A DNA stretch of 64,000 nucleotides. It comes from Coprococcus aceti. Lineage in GTDB: Bacteria > Bacillota > Clostridia > Lachnospirales > Lachnospiraceae. Each line of letters starts with the position of its first letter. Positions within the stretch are counted from its first letter, which is position 1. The stretch lies in contig NZ_JAOQJT010000002.1 in NCBI RefSeq assembly GCF_025567285.1, positions 310,001-374,000 on the forward strand, given 5' to 3'. Below are positions 1 through 8,936 of the stretch, piece after piece. The notes under the pieces are model-generated. The model had not been told where the DNA came from, made no database searches, and worked only from the letters and a program-made list of their open reading frames with translations. Made by a program: the position numbers and the translations under genes.

Positions 1-473
1 GCTGCTGAGATGATCTGATCATCAGCTGTTAATGTATCCTGGTTAACTGAGAATACGATAGTCTTAAGATCATTACCAGCTGGAGCTGAGATAACAACCT
101 TCTTAGCACCTGCGTTGATATGAGCCATTGACTTCTCCTTTGAGCAGTAGAAACCAGTACACTCAAGAACTACATCAACACCGATCTTACCCCAAGGAAG
201 GTTGTTTGCATCTGCCTCCTTGTAGATTGTAAGAGTCTTACCATCAACTGTGATTGTGTTAGCCTCATCATCAGCTGAAACTGTGTGAAGGTTCTCACCG
301 ATCTTGCCACAGTATCCACCCTGTGCTGTATCGTACTTGAGAAGATCTGCAAGCATTGAAGGCTTTGTTAAATCGTTGATTGCAACAACTTCATAACCCT
401 CTGCACCGAACATCTGTCTGAATGCAAGACGACCAATACGTCCAAAACCGTTAATTGCTACTTTTACTGCCAT
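1..473 (-). CDS. gapA: Glyceraldehyde-3-phosphate dehydrogenase, N-terminal part (cut by window edge)
   Basis: Glycolytic NAD-dependent enzyme converting glyceraldehyde 3-phosphate to 1,3-bisphosphoglycerate in the cytosol. The protein opens MAVKVAINGFGRIGR; the INGFGRIGR nucleotide-binding turn spans residues 7-15, and ECTGFY and the KKVVISAPAGND stretch follow at the expected places. About 157 codons are inside the window. Reading stops just before the place where the catalytic SCTTN cysteine should lie, so the active site cannot be checked here. The ATG at 473 has a strong AGGAGG site at 482-487. A promoter and leader hairpin lie upstream. Family assignment is firm; the type (glycolytic versus gluconeogenic) is not provable from this half, but a single well-expressed copy is usually glycolytic. 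Confidence 0.96.
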   Translation of the reverse strand, partial: MAVKVAINGFGRIGRLAFRQMFGAEGYEVVAINDLTKPSMLADLLKYDTAQGGYCGKIGENLHTVSADDEANTITVDGKTLTIYKEADANNLPWGKIGVDVVLECTGFYCSKEKSMAHINAGAKKVVISAPAGNDLKTIVFSVNQDTLTADDQIISA

Positions 474-523
474 TTTTTATTCCTCCTAGGTTTTTGAAAT
501 ATAATAAAAGTATTTATCAATCT

Positions 524-598
524 GCTACGCGGGAACGTAGCAAATAAATCGTGTTAAATACACAAGCTAATCATACATTCTTTAGGTAAAAATTTCAA
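524..598 (-). promoter_or_regulatory. gapA promoter and leader hairpin
   Basis: On the minus strand TTGAAA (593-598), a 17-bp spacer and TATGAT (570-575) form a good sigma-A type promoter. The leader of about 90 nt contains a small perfect hairpin, GCTACG/CGTAGC at 524-541, ahead of the ribosome binding site. Confidence 0.7.
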
Positions 599-642
599 GC
601 CTTAATCTCATTTTTTTAGTTATCATCTATCCAAAATAGACA

Positions 643-660
643 AATTTGTTTTAACAAATT
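643..660. promoter_or_regulatory. 18-bp palindrome between gapA and the PHP gene (possible operator)
   Basis: AATTTGTT-TT-AACAAATT is a perfect inverted repeat about 45 bp upstream of the gapA -35 element, in the divergent intergenic region 474-807. It resembles redox or central-carbon regulator sites in being TTGTT/AACAA based, but its spacing differs from the classical Rex site, so the binder is unknown. Confidence 0.35.
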
Positions 661-761
661 ATACTAATGGGCTGAGGCTATAGAAAAAATGTTTCTACTA
701 CAATTTGATAATAATAAGATTACTCAACAGCTTTACTTTATATATTTTTTTCAGTGTTTTA

Positions 762-797
762 TGTTATAATATGAAACGCAATGATTATAAACGGAGG
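762..797 (+). promoter_or_regulatory. Extended -10 promoter and RBS of the PHP gene
   Basis: TG-T-TATAAT (TATAAT at 765-770) is an extended -10 element without a clear -35. It lies so close to the ATG at 781 that this codon would be at or near the transcript start. GGAGG at 793-797 is correctly spaced for the ATG at 808 and decides that start. Confidence 0.65.
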
Positions 798-807
798 TAT
801 ACAGAAA

Positions 808-1629
808 ATGATCATCTGTGATTCGCATATACATTCGGAGTTCTCAAGCGACTCTTCTGCTCCACTGGACAGTATAATCCAGAAGGCAATACAACTTGGA
901 ATTCCAAAGATCTGTCTGACAGATCACCACGATATAGACTTTCCTATCAATCCGGAGGACGGTTTTGACTTCCAACTTGATTTCGATTCGTACTTTGCTG
1001 CGATAGACGAAATACGACACAGATACGGAGATCGGATTGACGTGAGAAGCGGCGTGGAACTCGGTCTCATGAATACGGTTGCCGGCAAGGCAAGGGACAT
1101 TGCTGATAAATACAAAAATGAACTGGACTTTATCATAGGATCATCACACCTTGTCAGGGGCCTCGACCCATACTATCCAGCTTACTATGAGGGACGTACA
1201 GAGATAGAAGGTATACGTGATTACTTTGAGTCCATTCTTGAGAATGTGACTCTGATAGATGACTTTGACGTATATGGTCATCTTGACTACGTAGTAAGAT
1301 ACTGCCCATCAGGCGAGAAGATCTTTAGGATGGCAGATTATAATGATGTGCTTGAACAGATTTTCAAAATAATCATCCCAAAGGGAAAAGGTATAGAGAT
1401 CAATACCGGAAGCCTGTACAAGAATATGAGTTACGCACATCCTCACATGGATATCCTGAAACTCTACAAGGATATGGGTGGCGAGATCATCACAGTGGGA
1501 TCTGATGCACACAAGCCCGAATATCTGTGCTATGATTTTGAGACATATGCAAGGGATGCCCTCACATCACTCGGCTACAGATACTACTGTACATTCAAGA
1601 ACAGAAAGCCAGAATTCAATCCGCTGTAA
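808..1629 (+). CDS. PHP-domain phosphatase, histidinol-phosphatase (HisJ/HisK) family
   Basis: 273-residue metal-dependent phosphoesterase of the PHP superfamily, the type that hydrolyses L-histidinol phosphate in histidine synthesis in Firmicutes. Metal-ligand motifs are visible in order: DSHIH (H7, H9), TDHHD (39-42), GVELG (82-86), SSH (H114), GHLD (158-160) and GSDAH (231-235). Length matches the family. The longer frame from ATG 781 is unlikely because the ribosome binding site lies inside it. The gene stands alone, convergent to a membrane-protein gene, with a terminator hairpin right after it. No other his genes are nearby, so substrate is inferred from family only; related PHP enzymes act on other small phosphates. 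Confidence 0.85.
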   Translation: MIICDSHIHSEFSSDSSAPLDSIIQKAIQLGIPKICLTDHHDIDFPINPEDGFDFQLDFDSYFAAIDEIRHRYGDRIDVRSGVELGLMNTVAGKARDIADKYKNELDFIIGSSHLVRGLDPYYPAYYEGRTEIEGIRDYFESILENVTLIDDFDVYGHLDYVVRYCPSGEKIFRMADYNDVLEQIFKIIIPKGKGIEINTGSLYKNMSYAHPHMDILKLYKDMGGEIITVGSDAHKPEYLCYDFETYARDALTSLGYRYYCTFKNRKPEFNPL

Positions 1630-1670
1630 AAAAAAATTGCAAAATATCAATTTATATACTTATAAATATA

Positions 1671-1722
1671 AAAAGATGGAACACATACGCCAGTTCAATG
1701 GCTTATATGTTCCATCTTTTTT
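1671..1722. terminator. Bidirectional rho-independent terminator
   Basis: AAAAGATGGAACA pairs with TGTTCCATCTTTT around a loop, with A-rich and T-rich flanks, between two convergent genes. It can end transcription in both directions. Confidence 0.85.
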
Positions 1723-1778
1723 ATACCGTAAATTCAATTCCGGCAGTCACCTGACTGCTCTATTTGTTTCATATCTCA

Positions 1779-2441
1779 TTATGTATTGTTTCCTGTATAG
1801 TACGGACTATGTGGTATATCATGAATGTCTGTTTTTCTCATTTTTTCAAGATAATCGCCTCCGGCGCCATCCAGATCACCATATATCGCATTTGGGCAAT
1901 AACTGAGGAGCATGTCAAGGACTTTCTTTTTTCTCTTTCCGGTCACAAGTCCTCTTAAATTAATATATACATTATTTTCATGATTTCCAGTATACATACA
2001 GTAATATTCCAATTTGCCTCTTCGCATACTCGTATATACATATGTTATAAGATACACATCCCATCTGTACGCAAGGTTGTATCTCATTGTCTTTGATGCG
2101 ATAACCTCATGTGAAGCCATAATGTATTTATTCTCATAGATAATATCACCATACAATTTGTCTGCCATTTCAAACACACTGCCACCATGATTTTTATTCT
2201 CTCGGTTGAGCAACTTCTCCGGAGTCCGTATCATCCTAATGCCATCCCATATGCATATAACCGAAATTACAGTCAGAAAAATCAATGGCCCTGTGAAACT
2301 ATTCAATTCAAACTCTCCATTATGTATCATGGAGCATATAGTGATTATCATAAAAACAAAAATCACTGAAAAGATACCAAACAATATCCATCCACGCACT
2401 TTGACGTCTTTGCGCAAAACTTCTCTGCCTGTATCACCCAT
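1779..2441 (-). CDS. Two-helix membrane protein of unknown function
   Basis: 220 residues. Two hydrophobic segments at about residues 17-39 and 50-67 form a hairpin in the membrane, followed by a soluble domain of about 150 residues rich in Tyr with YGDIIYENKYIMASHEV and a basic GKRKKK stretch. AAGGAG seven bases before the ATG at 2441 supports the start. I do not recognise the family. The C-terminal domain could be a pleckstrin-like or YcxB-like membrane-associated fold, but nothing decisive is seen. It is the last gene before a terminator, immediately downstream of mnmA (44 bp), so the two may be co-transcribed. Confidence 0.7.
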   Translation of the reverse strand: MGDTGREVLRKDVKVRGWILFGIFSVIFVFMIITICSMIHNGEFELNSFTGPLIFLTVISVICIWDGIRMIRTPEKLLNRENKNHGGSVFEMADKLYGDIIYENKYIMASHEVIASKTMRYNLAYRWDVYLITYVYTSMRRGKLEYYCMYTGNHENNVYINLRGLVTGKRKKKVLDMLLSYCPNAIYGDLDGAGGDYLEKMRKTDIHDIPHSPYYTGNNT

Positions 2442-2485
2442 ACGAAATCTCCTTATGTCAGACCATCACCCTTTGTAAAACCCTG

Positions 2486-3571
2486 TCAACAGATGCTTCC
2501 TCCGCCAAGCACATGATCATCTTCATAGAACACTACAGCCTGTCCCTTTGTCACAGCTCTTACCGGCTCGTCAAATACTGCTTCTACCAGATCTTCATCT
2601 ATCTTTCTGATGGTACACATACTTCCCTTATGATTGTATCTGATCTTCGCCTTGACATGCATTGGCTCCGTGAGATCCTCTATGGACATAAAGTTCAGTC
2701 CGTTGCATATCAGCCTTTCTGAAAATACATCTCCGTTCTCTCCTATAACAACCTGATTTGTCTCAGGTATGATGTCCACCACAAATACCGGATGCCCCAT
2801 CGCAAGCCCAAGTCCTTTTCTCTGTCCTATGGTGTAGTGTATGATTCCCTTATGTCTTCCGATCGCATTGCCATGTATGTCTACAAAATCTCCCGGAACC
2901 GCCTTAAGTCCTGCTTCATTCTCAAGATAACCGGCGTAATCTCCATCTGGCACAAAGCATATATCCTGGCTATCCGGCTTGTGAGCCACCATAAGTCCGT
3001 GATCCTCTGCAATTTTTCTGATCTCAGGCTTGCTGTACTCTCCAACCGGCATGAGTGTCCTGGCGAGCTGCTCCTGGGTGAGATTGTAGAGAGCATATGT
3101 CTGATCCTTCTCTATTCCCCTGGCCTCCTGGAGAGTATATCTTCCATTTGGAAGCTGTATGATCCTTGCATAGTGTCCCGTAGCAATATAATCGCCCCCG
3201 ATGGCCATGCATCTCGTAAGCAGAGACTCCCATTTTACATATCTGTTGCATGCAATACATGGATTCGGAGTTCTTCCGCATTTGTATTCGTCCACAAAAT
3301 AGTCTATTACGTACTTCTTGAATTCTTCCTTGAAATTCATAACGTAATACGGAATATCGAGCTGCGATGCCACACGCCTGGCATCATCCACAGCAGAAAG
3401 TCCGCAGCATCCGGCATGGGCACTCACCACGTCCCTGTCCTCATCCTGCCATATCTGCATGGTAACTCCTATTACATTGTAGCCCTGCTCCTTGAGCAAA
3501 AGTGCGGCAACCGACGAGTCGACTCCGCCTGACATTCCAACACACACTGTCTTCTTATCTGTATCGACCAA
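2486..3571 (-). CDS. mnmA: tRNA-specific 2-thiouridylase MnmA
   Basis: Thiolates U34 of tRNA-Lys, -Glu and -Gln using ATP and a protein-bound persulfide. The PP-loop GMSGGVDSS is near the N-terminus. Two catalytic cysteines are present, one in PNPCIACN and one in SQDICF, about 100 residues apart as in the family, and the GHYAR motif lies between. A TTG start at 3571 is proposed because GAGGG (3579-3583) is seven bases upstream; an ATG at 3592 in the same frame has no convincing ribosome binding site and would add seven residues. The gene follows a cysteine desulfurase by about 40 bp, the usual sulfur donor, so they form a functional pair. Confidence 0.95.
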   Translation of the reverse strand: MVDTDKKTVCVGMSGGVDSSVAALLLKEQGYNVIGVTMQIWQDEDRDVVSAHAGCCGLSAVDDARRVASQLDIPYYVMNFKEEFKKYVIDYFVDEYKCGRTPNPCIACNRYVKWESLLTRCMAIGGDYIATGHYARIIQLPNGRYTLQEARGIEKDQTYALYNLTQEQLARTLMPVGEYSKPEIRKIAEDHGLMVAHKPDSQDICFVPDGDYAGYLENEAGLKAVPGDFVDIHGNAIGRHKGIIHYTIGQRKGLGLAMGHPVFVVDIIPETNQVVIGENGDVFSERLICNGLNFMSIEDLTEPMHVKAKIRYNHKGSMCTIRKIDEDLVEAVFDEPVRAVTKGQAVVFYEDDHVLGGGSIC

Positions 3572-3610
3572 ATTTTTTCCCTCTTTATACATAGTTATAT
3601 CTTGTGTAAT

Positions 3611-4792
3611 TTACATGTTTCTCCTGGCAAAATCCTGATACGCAGGTGACATTTTTCTGAGATTTTCCACGATTCTCTTGAGATTATCTACCACCGCATC
3701 CGCCTCATCCATGGTGTTCTCATATCCCAGAGTCAGTCTGACCGCACCATGGGATATCTCCTTCGGAAGCCCTATAGCTGTCAGCACATGGGAGGGATCA
3801 ACAGAACCCGATGTACATGCGGAACCGGCAGAAGCACATATGCCCGCCATATCGAGCATGATGAGGATCGTCTCGCCCTCAACGAACTGGAAGCTGACAT
3901 TTACATTGTTCGGAAGTCTGTCTTTGTCATGTCCGTTCAGTCTGGAATAAGGAATCTCCGATAAAATTCTGTGTATCATATGATCTCTGATATCTGTCTC
4001 CTGCTTCATCCGATCTTCCATTGAGAGCATCGCAAGTTCCGCAGCTTTGCCCACTCCTACAATCCCCGGTACATTCTCTGTTCCGGCACGTCTTCCTCTC
4101 TCCTGCTGGCCTCCGTGGATAAAGCTTCCAAGCTTTATTCCGCTCCGTATATACAGGAACCCGATTCCCTTCGGGCCATTAAGCTTATGTCCGCTGCTGC
4201 TGAGCATATCTATGTTCATGGCATTTACATCCAGTGGTATCTGTCCATACGCCTGAACCGCATCCGTGTGGAATAGAATGCCATGTTCATGCGCAATAGC
4301 TCCTATCCTGCTTATCGGCTCTATGGTTCCTATCTCATTGTTTGCAGCCATAACCGAGATGAGGATCGTATCCGGTCTTATCGCCGACTCCAGCCTGTCA
4401 GGATCAACCATACCCTTCTCATCCACATCCAGATATGTCACGTCAAAGCCCCTCTTCTCCAGATACTGACATGTGTGAAGAATGGCATGGTGCTCTATCC
4501 TGGTCGTAATTATATGTTTTCCCTTATCCTGAAAGGCTTCCGCTACAGCCTTTAAAGCCCAGTTATCCGATTCCGAACCACCGCCCGTGAAATAGATCTC
4601 CTCAGGCTTTGCGCCAAGCGAATCAGCAATTATATCCCTCGCCACATTTATCACATCCTTATTTCTCGATGCAAATGTATATACGCCTGAAGGGTTTCCA
4701 AACTTTTCTGTAAAATAAGGCAACATGGCGTCGAGCACTTCAGGTCTCACCGCCGTCGTCGCTGCATGATCCATATATATTAACTTTCCCAT
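3611..4792 (-). CDS. Cysteine desulfurase, NifS/IscS family
   Basis: PLP enzyme of 393 residues that takes sulfur from L-cysteine and holds it as a persulfide. Visible motifs are DHAATT at 8-13, HTDAVQ at 175-180, the PLP lysine in SSSGHKLNG (K203) and the persulfide cysteine in GSACTSG (C326). The start MGKLIYMDHAATT at 4792 is chosen because upstream in-frame codons are non-conserved and GGAAAGAGAG precedes it. Direct linkage to mnmA, without an IscU scaffold gene, points to a role in tRNA thiolation, although supply to Fe-S assembly is also possible. Confidence 0.93.
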   Translation of the reverse strand: MGKLIYMDHAATTAVRPEVLDAMLPYFTEKFGNPSGVYTFASRNKDVINVARDIIADSLGAKPEEIYFTGGGSESDNWALKAVAEAFQDKGKHIITTRIEHHAILHTCQYLEKRGFDVTYLDVDEKGMVDPDRLESAIRPDTILISVMAANNEIGTIEPISRIGAIAHEHGILFHTDAVQAYGQIPLDVNAMNIDMLSSSGHKLNGPKGIGFLYIRSGIKLGSFIHGGQQERGRRAGTENVPGIVGVGKAAELAMLSMEDRMKQETDIRDHMIHRILSEIPYSRLNGHDKDRLPNNVNVSFQFVEGETILIMLDMAGICASAGSACTSGSVDPSHVLTAIGLPKEISHGAVRLTLGYENTMDEADAVVDNLKRIVENLRKMSPAYQDFARRNM

Positions 4793-4870
4793 TTTCGCTC
4801 TCTTTCCATTACCTTTTCTGTCACTTGTCAATGACAAATGCAACACTGCATTCATCACACGAAACTATAT

Positions 4871-4882
4871 TACTATATAGTA
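4871..4882. promoter_or_regulatory. Palindrome TACTATATAGTA upstream of the desulfurase gene
   Basis: A perfect 12-bp palindrome about 80 bp before the desulfurase start. On the minus strand it overlaps a possible promoter (TTGTAT, 17 bp, TAGTAA). It could be an operator for sulfur or Fe-S control, but AT-only palindromes arise easily. Confidence 0.3.
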
Positions 4883-4956
4883 TTCTACCACTATACAAAT
4901 GCCACGTGCTATGTATATATTATTATGCTCTCATCATATCTCATTATCTTCGTCTC

Positions 4957-6444
4957 TTAATCTCTTTGGACGCTTTCCATAGGCTTTACTATTTTCTTAT
5001 AGACCCTGAGAAGAAAGATCGTCGATATGATCACACTGAAAACCTCTGCGATAGGGAACGCTGCCCACACACCATTCACGCTGTTCATTGCTTTCGACAG
5101 GAAATATGCCACAGGAAGTATGACAAAAAGCTGTCTCGCCATAGACACTATCATACTGTACACGCCCTTTCCTACAGCCTGAAACATTCCCGAACATGTG
5201 ACAGAAAATCCTGCAAATATAAACGCTGTACTCATGATCCTGACCGCTGGTATCCCCATCAACAGCATCTCATCTGTGGCATCAAATATTTTAAGTATCT
5301 GTCCCGGAAATACCTGCATGATAGCAAGACAGAATACCATAATGGAACAACCGACCATCACACCAAGCTTCATGGTGCGTTTCATTCTGTCAGGTTTCTG
5401 CGCTCCGTAGTTGTATGAAATTATCGGTATCATTCCGTTGTTCAATCCGAATACAGGCATAAATGCCATACTCTGCACCTTGAAATACGCTCCGAACACT
5501 GCAACGGCCAATTTCGAGAATGAGTACAGTATCAGATTCAGGAAATAATTCATCACAGAACCTATTGCAACCATGATAACCGACGGCACACCTACGCTGA
5601 GAATCTTACCAATTATCTCGCCATGTGGCCTGAATCTTCTGAGTGTTATATGGAGATCCGGATTCTTCTTGATATTGAATATCATAGCAAGAGTTCCAGC
5701 TATACACTGTCCACATACAGTTGCAATGGCAGCACCCTTTACTCCCATTTGTGGACATCCGAGAAGACCAAATATCATTATAGGATCAAGTATAAGATTG
5801 ATGACAGCACCGAGTATCTGGGTTATCATACTGTACATTGTACGTCCCGTGGACTGCAGCAATCTCTCAAATGTCATCTGGAAAGCTATACCGAAAGCAC
5901 AACAGCAGCACACCTCGAGATACTCTGTTCCATATTGGATTACCCGTGCATCCCCCGTCTGACTTTCCATGAATGTCCTTGCAAAGAATAAACCTATTAT
6001 CAGGAATATCACATATCCTATCGCCTCAAGGAATATTCCCTGTCTGGCAACTTCATTTGCCCTGTCAAATTTCTTCTCTCCAAGTGCCTTGGATATAAAC
6101 GCATTAAAGCCAACTCCCAGTCCCGAGAAAACTCCTATCATCAGATTCTGTATCGGAAATGCCGTGGACACAGCCGTAAGTCCGTCCATGCTGAATCTTG
6201 ACACAAACACACTGTCCACAACATTGTACATAGCCTGGAACAGCATGGAAATAATCATAGGAAGTGACATTGACATCAGAAGCTTTCCCTCAGACATCAC
6301 TCCCATCTTATTTTCTCTACTCTCACCTGCGAACGCTTTTCCATTAGCAGATATTGTTTTATTATCAGATATTATTTTCTCACCAGATTTTTTCCTGTTA
6401 TCAGGTGATTTTTCATTATTTTCGACGCTGTCTTTCTCTTTCAT
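4957..6444 (-). CDS. MATE family multidrug/toxin exporter
   Basis: 495-residue polytopic membrane protein with about twelve hydrophobic segments and MATE-type sequence such as MLFQAMYNVVDSVFVSRF and GVGFNAFISKALGEKKFDRAN. It probably exports cationic compounds by Na+ or H+ antiport. The start is the ATG at 6444, preceded by GGAGAGG at 6451-6459; the longer frame to 6519 lacks support. About 45 residues before the first helix are polar, charged and low complexity (many K, E, N, S), which is long for the family and probably disordered. It is monocistronic on the minus strand. Confidence 0.9.
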   Translation of the reverse strand: MKEKDSVENNEKSPDNRKKSGEKIISDNKTISANGKAFAGESRENKMGVMSEGKLLMSMSLPMIISMLFQAMYNVVDSVFVSRFSMDGLTAVSTAFPIQNLMIGVFSGLGVGFNAFISKALGEKKFDRANEVARQGIFLEAIGYVIFLIIGLFFARTFMESQTGDARVIQYGTEYLEVCCCCAFGIAFQMTFERLLQSTGRTMYSMITQILGAVINLILDPIMIFGLLGCPQMGVKGAAIATVCGQCIAGTLAMIFNIKKNPDLHITLRRFRPHGEIIGKILSVGVPSVIMVAIGSVMNYFLNLILYSFSKLAVAVFGAYFKVQSMAFMPVFGLNNGMIPIISYNYGAQKPDRMKRTMKLGVMVGCSIMVFCLAIMQVFPGQILKIFDATDEMLLMGIPAVRIMSTAFIFAGFSVTCSGMFQAVGKGVYSMIVSMARQLFVILPVAYFLSKAMNSVNGVWAAFPIAEVFSVIISTIFLLRVYKKIVKPMESVQRD

Positions 6445-6957
6445 ATGTACCTCTCCTCTGAATGCTCCTGCTGTGCATAATGTACTGTACCTGCCATTTG
6501 TGCTTATCCTCACACACACTTATCTTCACTTGCACTTATCCGCACATGCATACTCTCTTTATCTACTATACTCAAACTAATTAATACTACATTATTTTTG
6601 TATTATTTACAATACACTTGTATTTTGATTTTCGATCTCTATTTTCTGATTTCTAATTTTCGATTTATCGATTTCTCATCGACTCAATTCACCGACTCGT
6701 ATATTGGACCCATATATTCACATTTACAATCATCAATTCATTTATAGCTCACTAATAATGCTATTCACTCATCATCGAGCAGAGTATCCCTAGTAATGAA
6801 AACGGACACTCAGCAAAGAACAGCACGTTATTTTTCGCCAGTATATCCTCAACACGACCCTCACGTAGCCGCACACAAATCGTTCCGTACCTGAATTCAT
6901 CCTGCAACAGCCCTATGCAATTCAAACGATTCTACAATTCAGACCACCATACAGCTC
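6445..6957. other. Intergenic region without a recognised gene
   Basis: About 500 bases of AT-rich DNA. Around 6610-6720 there is a degenerate series of GATTT/CGATTT words on the plus strand but no regular repeat unit. I see no RNA gene or convincing coding frame. It presumably holds the MATE gene promoter. Confidence 0.5.
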
Positions 6958-6996
6958 AAAAAATCCCCCTCTTGAACATCAAATCCAAGAGGGGGA
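6958..6996 (-). terminator. Terminator of the butyrate operon
   Basis: A perfect 11-bp GC-rich stem (6964-6974 with 6986-6996) and, on the minus strand, a following run of six T make a textbook rho-independent terminator about 50 bp after etfA. Confidence 0.93.
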
Positions 6997-7044
6997 CTTA
7001 TAATTGATAATCTAAAATTATCTATATGACAAACAAGCTGTTAA

Positions 7045-8118
7045 TTACTTATTAGCAAGCTCTGCCTTGATAGCCTCTGTAAGAGCTGGAACGATCTTGT
7101 TGAGATCTCCAACTACACCATAGTCAGCTACATCAAAGATAGGAGCATCCTCATCCTTGTTGATAGCAACGATGATGTCTGACTCTTCCATACCAGCTAC
7201 GTGCTGGATAGCACCTGAAATACCGATTGCGAAGTATACCTGTGGACGAACTGTCTTACCAGTCTGACCAACCTGAAGCTCCTTTGGCTTCCAGCCTGAA
7301 TCTACAACTGCACGTGAGCATGATACCTGTCCACCAAGTACCTCTGCAAGATCATCAAGGAGCTTGAAGTTCTCTGCTGAACCAACTCCACGACCACCTG
7401 AAACAAGGATTTTAGCATCCATGATATCCTTGATATCTGAGATAGCCTTTGAGATCTCAAGAATCTCAACATACTTGTTGTTAGGTACGAATCCTGGATT
7501 GTACTCGATAACCTCTGCCTTCTTACCAGCTACCTTGTCAAGCTTCTGCATAACACCTGGACGAACTGTAGCCATCTGTGGACGGTTGTCAGGACATGCG
7601 ATTGTAGCGATTGTGTTACCACCGAATGCAGGACGTGTCATAAGAAGCTGATTGTGCTTCTGCTCCTGATTTGGAAGTGCAACAAGAGGGAAATCACCGA
7701 TCTCAAGTAATGTACAGTCTGCTGTAAGACCTGTAGCAACTCTTGCTGAAACTGTTGGACCAAGATCTCTACCGATTGCTGTAGCACCAACTAAAACGAT
7801 CTCTGGCTTGTACTCATTGATAACTGATGCAAGTGCGTGTGCATATGGCTCAGTTCTGTACTCCTTGAGCTCTGGATCGTCAACAACGATAACTCTATCT
7901 GCGCCGTACTCTGCAAGCTCATCTACAAGACCCTTAACGTCTGAACCGATAAGGACTGCAGTTACCTGCTCATCAAGCTTCTCTGCCAGTCTCTTTCCTT
8001 CGCCGATAAGCTCGAAAGAAATACCACTTAACTTATTATCTACCTGCTGTGCAAAGACAAATACGCCTTTGTAGTTCTTCATTTCTTCTGCGTTCATTGC
8101 GCCCATTTTATTCACCAC
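7045..8118 (-). CDS. etfA: Electron transfer flavoprotein alpha subunit
   Basis: 357 residues. It pairs with EtfB and takes part in the NADH-dependent, ferredoxin-coupled (bifurcating) reduction of crotonyl-CoA with Bcd. The FAD-binding C-terminal domain is clear: SGGRGVGSAENF, then GQTGKTVRPQVYFAIGISGA and a final AINKDEDAPIFDVADYGVVGD. The start is uncertain: two adjacent GTG codons (8118, 8115) follow AAAGGA closely, and an ATG lies at 8106. It is the last gene of the six-gene operon, 15 bp after etfB. Confidence 0.96.
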   Translation of the reverse strand: MVNKMGAMNAEEMKNYKGVFVFAQQVDNKLSGISFELIGEGKRLAEKLDEQVTAVLIGSDVKGLVDELAEYGADRVIVVDDPELKEYRTEPYAHALASVINEYKPEIVLVGATAIGRDLGPTVSARVATGLTADCTLLEIGDFPLVALPNQEQKHNQLLMTRPAFGGNTIATIACPDNRPQMATVRPGVMQKLDKVAGKKAEVIEYNPGFVPNNKYVEILEISKAISDIKDIMDAKILVSGGRGVGSAENFKLLDDLAEVLGGQVSCSRAVVDSGWKPKELQVGQTGKTVRPQVYFAIGISGAIQHVAGMEESDIIVAINKDEDAPIFDVADYGVVGDLNKIVPALTEAIKAELANK

Positions 8119-8133
8119 TTTTCCTTTACTATA

Positions 8134-8919
8134 TTAGATTACATGCTTATCCTTTAACTTGCCAACAATATAGCTAACTGCCTCATCTGGAGAATCAGGA
8201 ACAACCTTCTCGCCTGCACCCTTTCTTACCTTATCTGAAGCCTTAGCGATCTTTGTAGGTGAGCCCTTAAGACCGATGTTAGAATCATCAACATCAACGA
8301 GGTCTGCTCTGCCAAGTGTTGTGATCTCTGCATTAACTGCATCGAAGATTCCACCTGGAGTCATGTATCTTGGCTCATTTAACTCAGAAAGTGCTGTTAC
8401 AAGGCAAGGCATCTTAGCCTTTAACATATGATATCCGTCATCATACTGACGCTTAACGATAACTGCGTCTCCGTCAACCTTGATCTCCTGTGCATATGAA
8501 ATTACAGGAATTCCAAGATGCTCAGCGATCTGTGGTCCAACCTGAGCTGTATCTCCATCGATAGCCTGACGACCTGTTATGATCAGATCATAATCAAGCT
8601 TTCTGAGAGCTCCAGCGATTGTTGTTGATGTAGCCCATGTATCAGCTCCACCAAGAACACGGTCTGTTACAAGAACACCCTTGTCAGCTCCCATAGCGAT
8701 TGCTTCCTGAAGAACGTCAGCAGCCTTTGGAAGACCCATTGTAAGAACTGTTACCTCTGCACCATACTGATCCTTTAATCTAAGTGCAGCCTCAAGTCCT
8801 GCCTTATCATCAGGGTTCATGATTGTAAGCATTGCTGCTCTGTTTAATGTACCGTCTGGGTTGAACTGTACTCCACCCTTTGTATCAGGTACCTGCTTTA
8901 TACAAACTATAACCTTCAC
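8134..8919 (-). CDS. etfB: Electron transfer flavoprotein beta subunit
   Basis: 261 residues beginning MKVIVCIKQVPDT, typical for EtfB. Motifs include MNPDDKAGLEAAL, GRQAIDGDTAQVGPQIAEHLG and the C-terminal half of the nucleotide-binding site. In bifurcating Etf complexes this subunit carries the second FAD; which mode operates here is inferred from operon type. It sits 17 bp downstream of bcd and 15 bp upstream of etfA. Confidence 0.96.
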   Translation of the reverse strand: MKVIVCIKQVPDTKGGVQFNPDGTLNRAAMLTIMNPDDKAGLEAALRLKDQYGAEVTVLTMGLPKAADVLQEAIAMGADKGVLVTDRVLGGADTWATSTTIAGALRKLDYDLIITGRQAIDGDTAQVGPQIAEHLGIPVISYAQEIKVDGDAVIVKRQYDDGYHMLKAKMPCLVTALSELNEPRYMTPGGIFDAVNAEITTLGRADLVDVDDSNIGLKGSPTKIAKASDKVRKGAGEKVVPDSPDEAVSYIVGKLKDKHVI

Positions 8920-8936
8920 GTTAAGTACCTCCTATA

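Noticed and set aside
643..660. Rex operator
   Set aside because: The half-sites resemble TTGTT/AACAA, but the spacing is two bases instead of the wider one in clostridial Rex sites.
2792..3532. A 246-codon plus-strand frame
   Set aside because: It lies fully antisense to mnmA, whose motifs are intact, and has no recognisable protein features.
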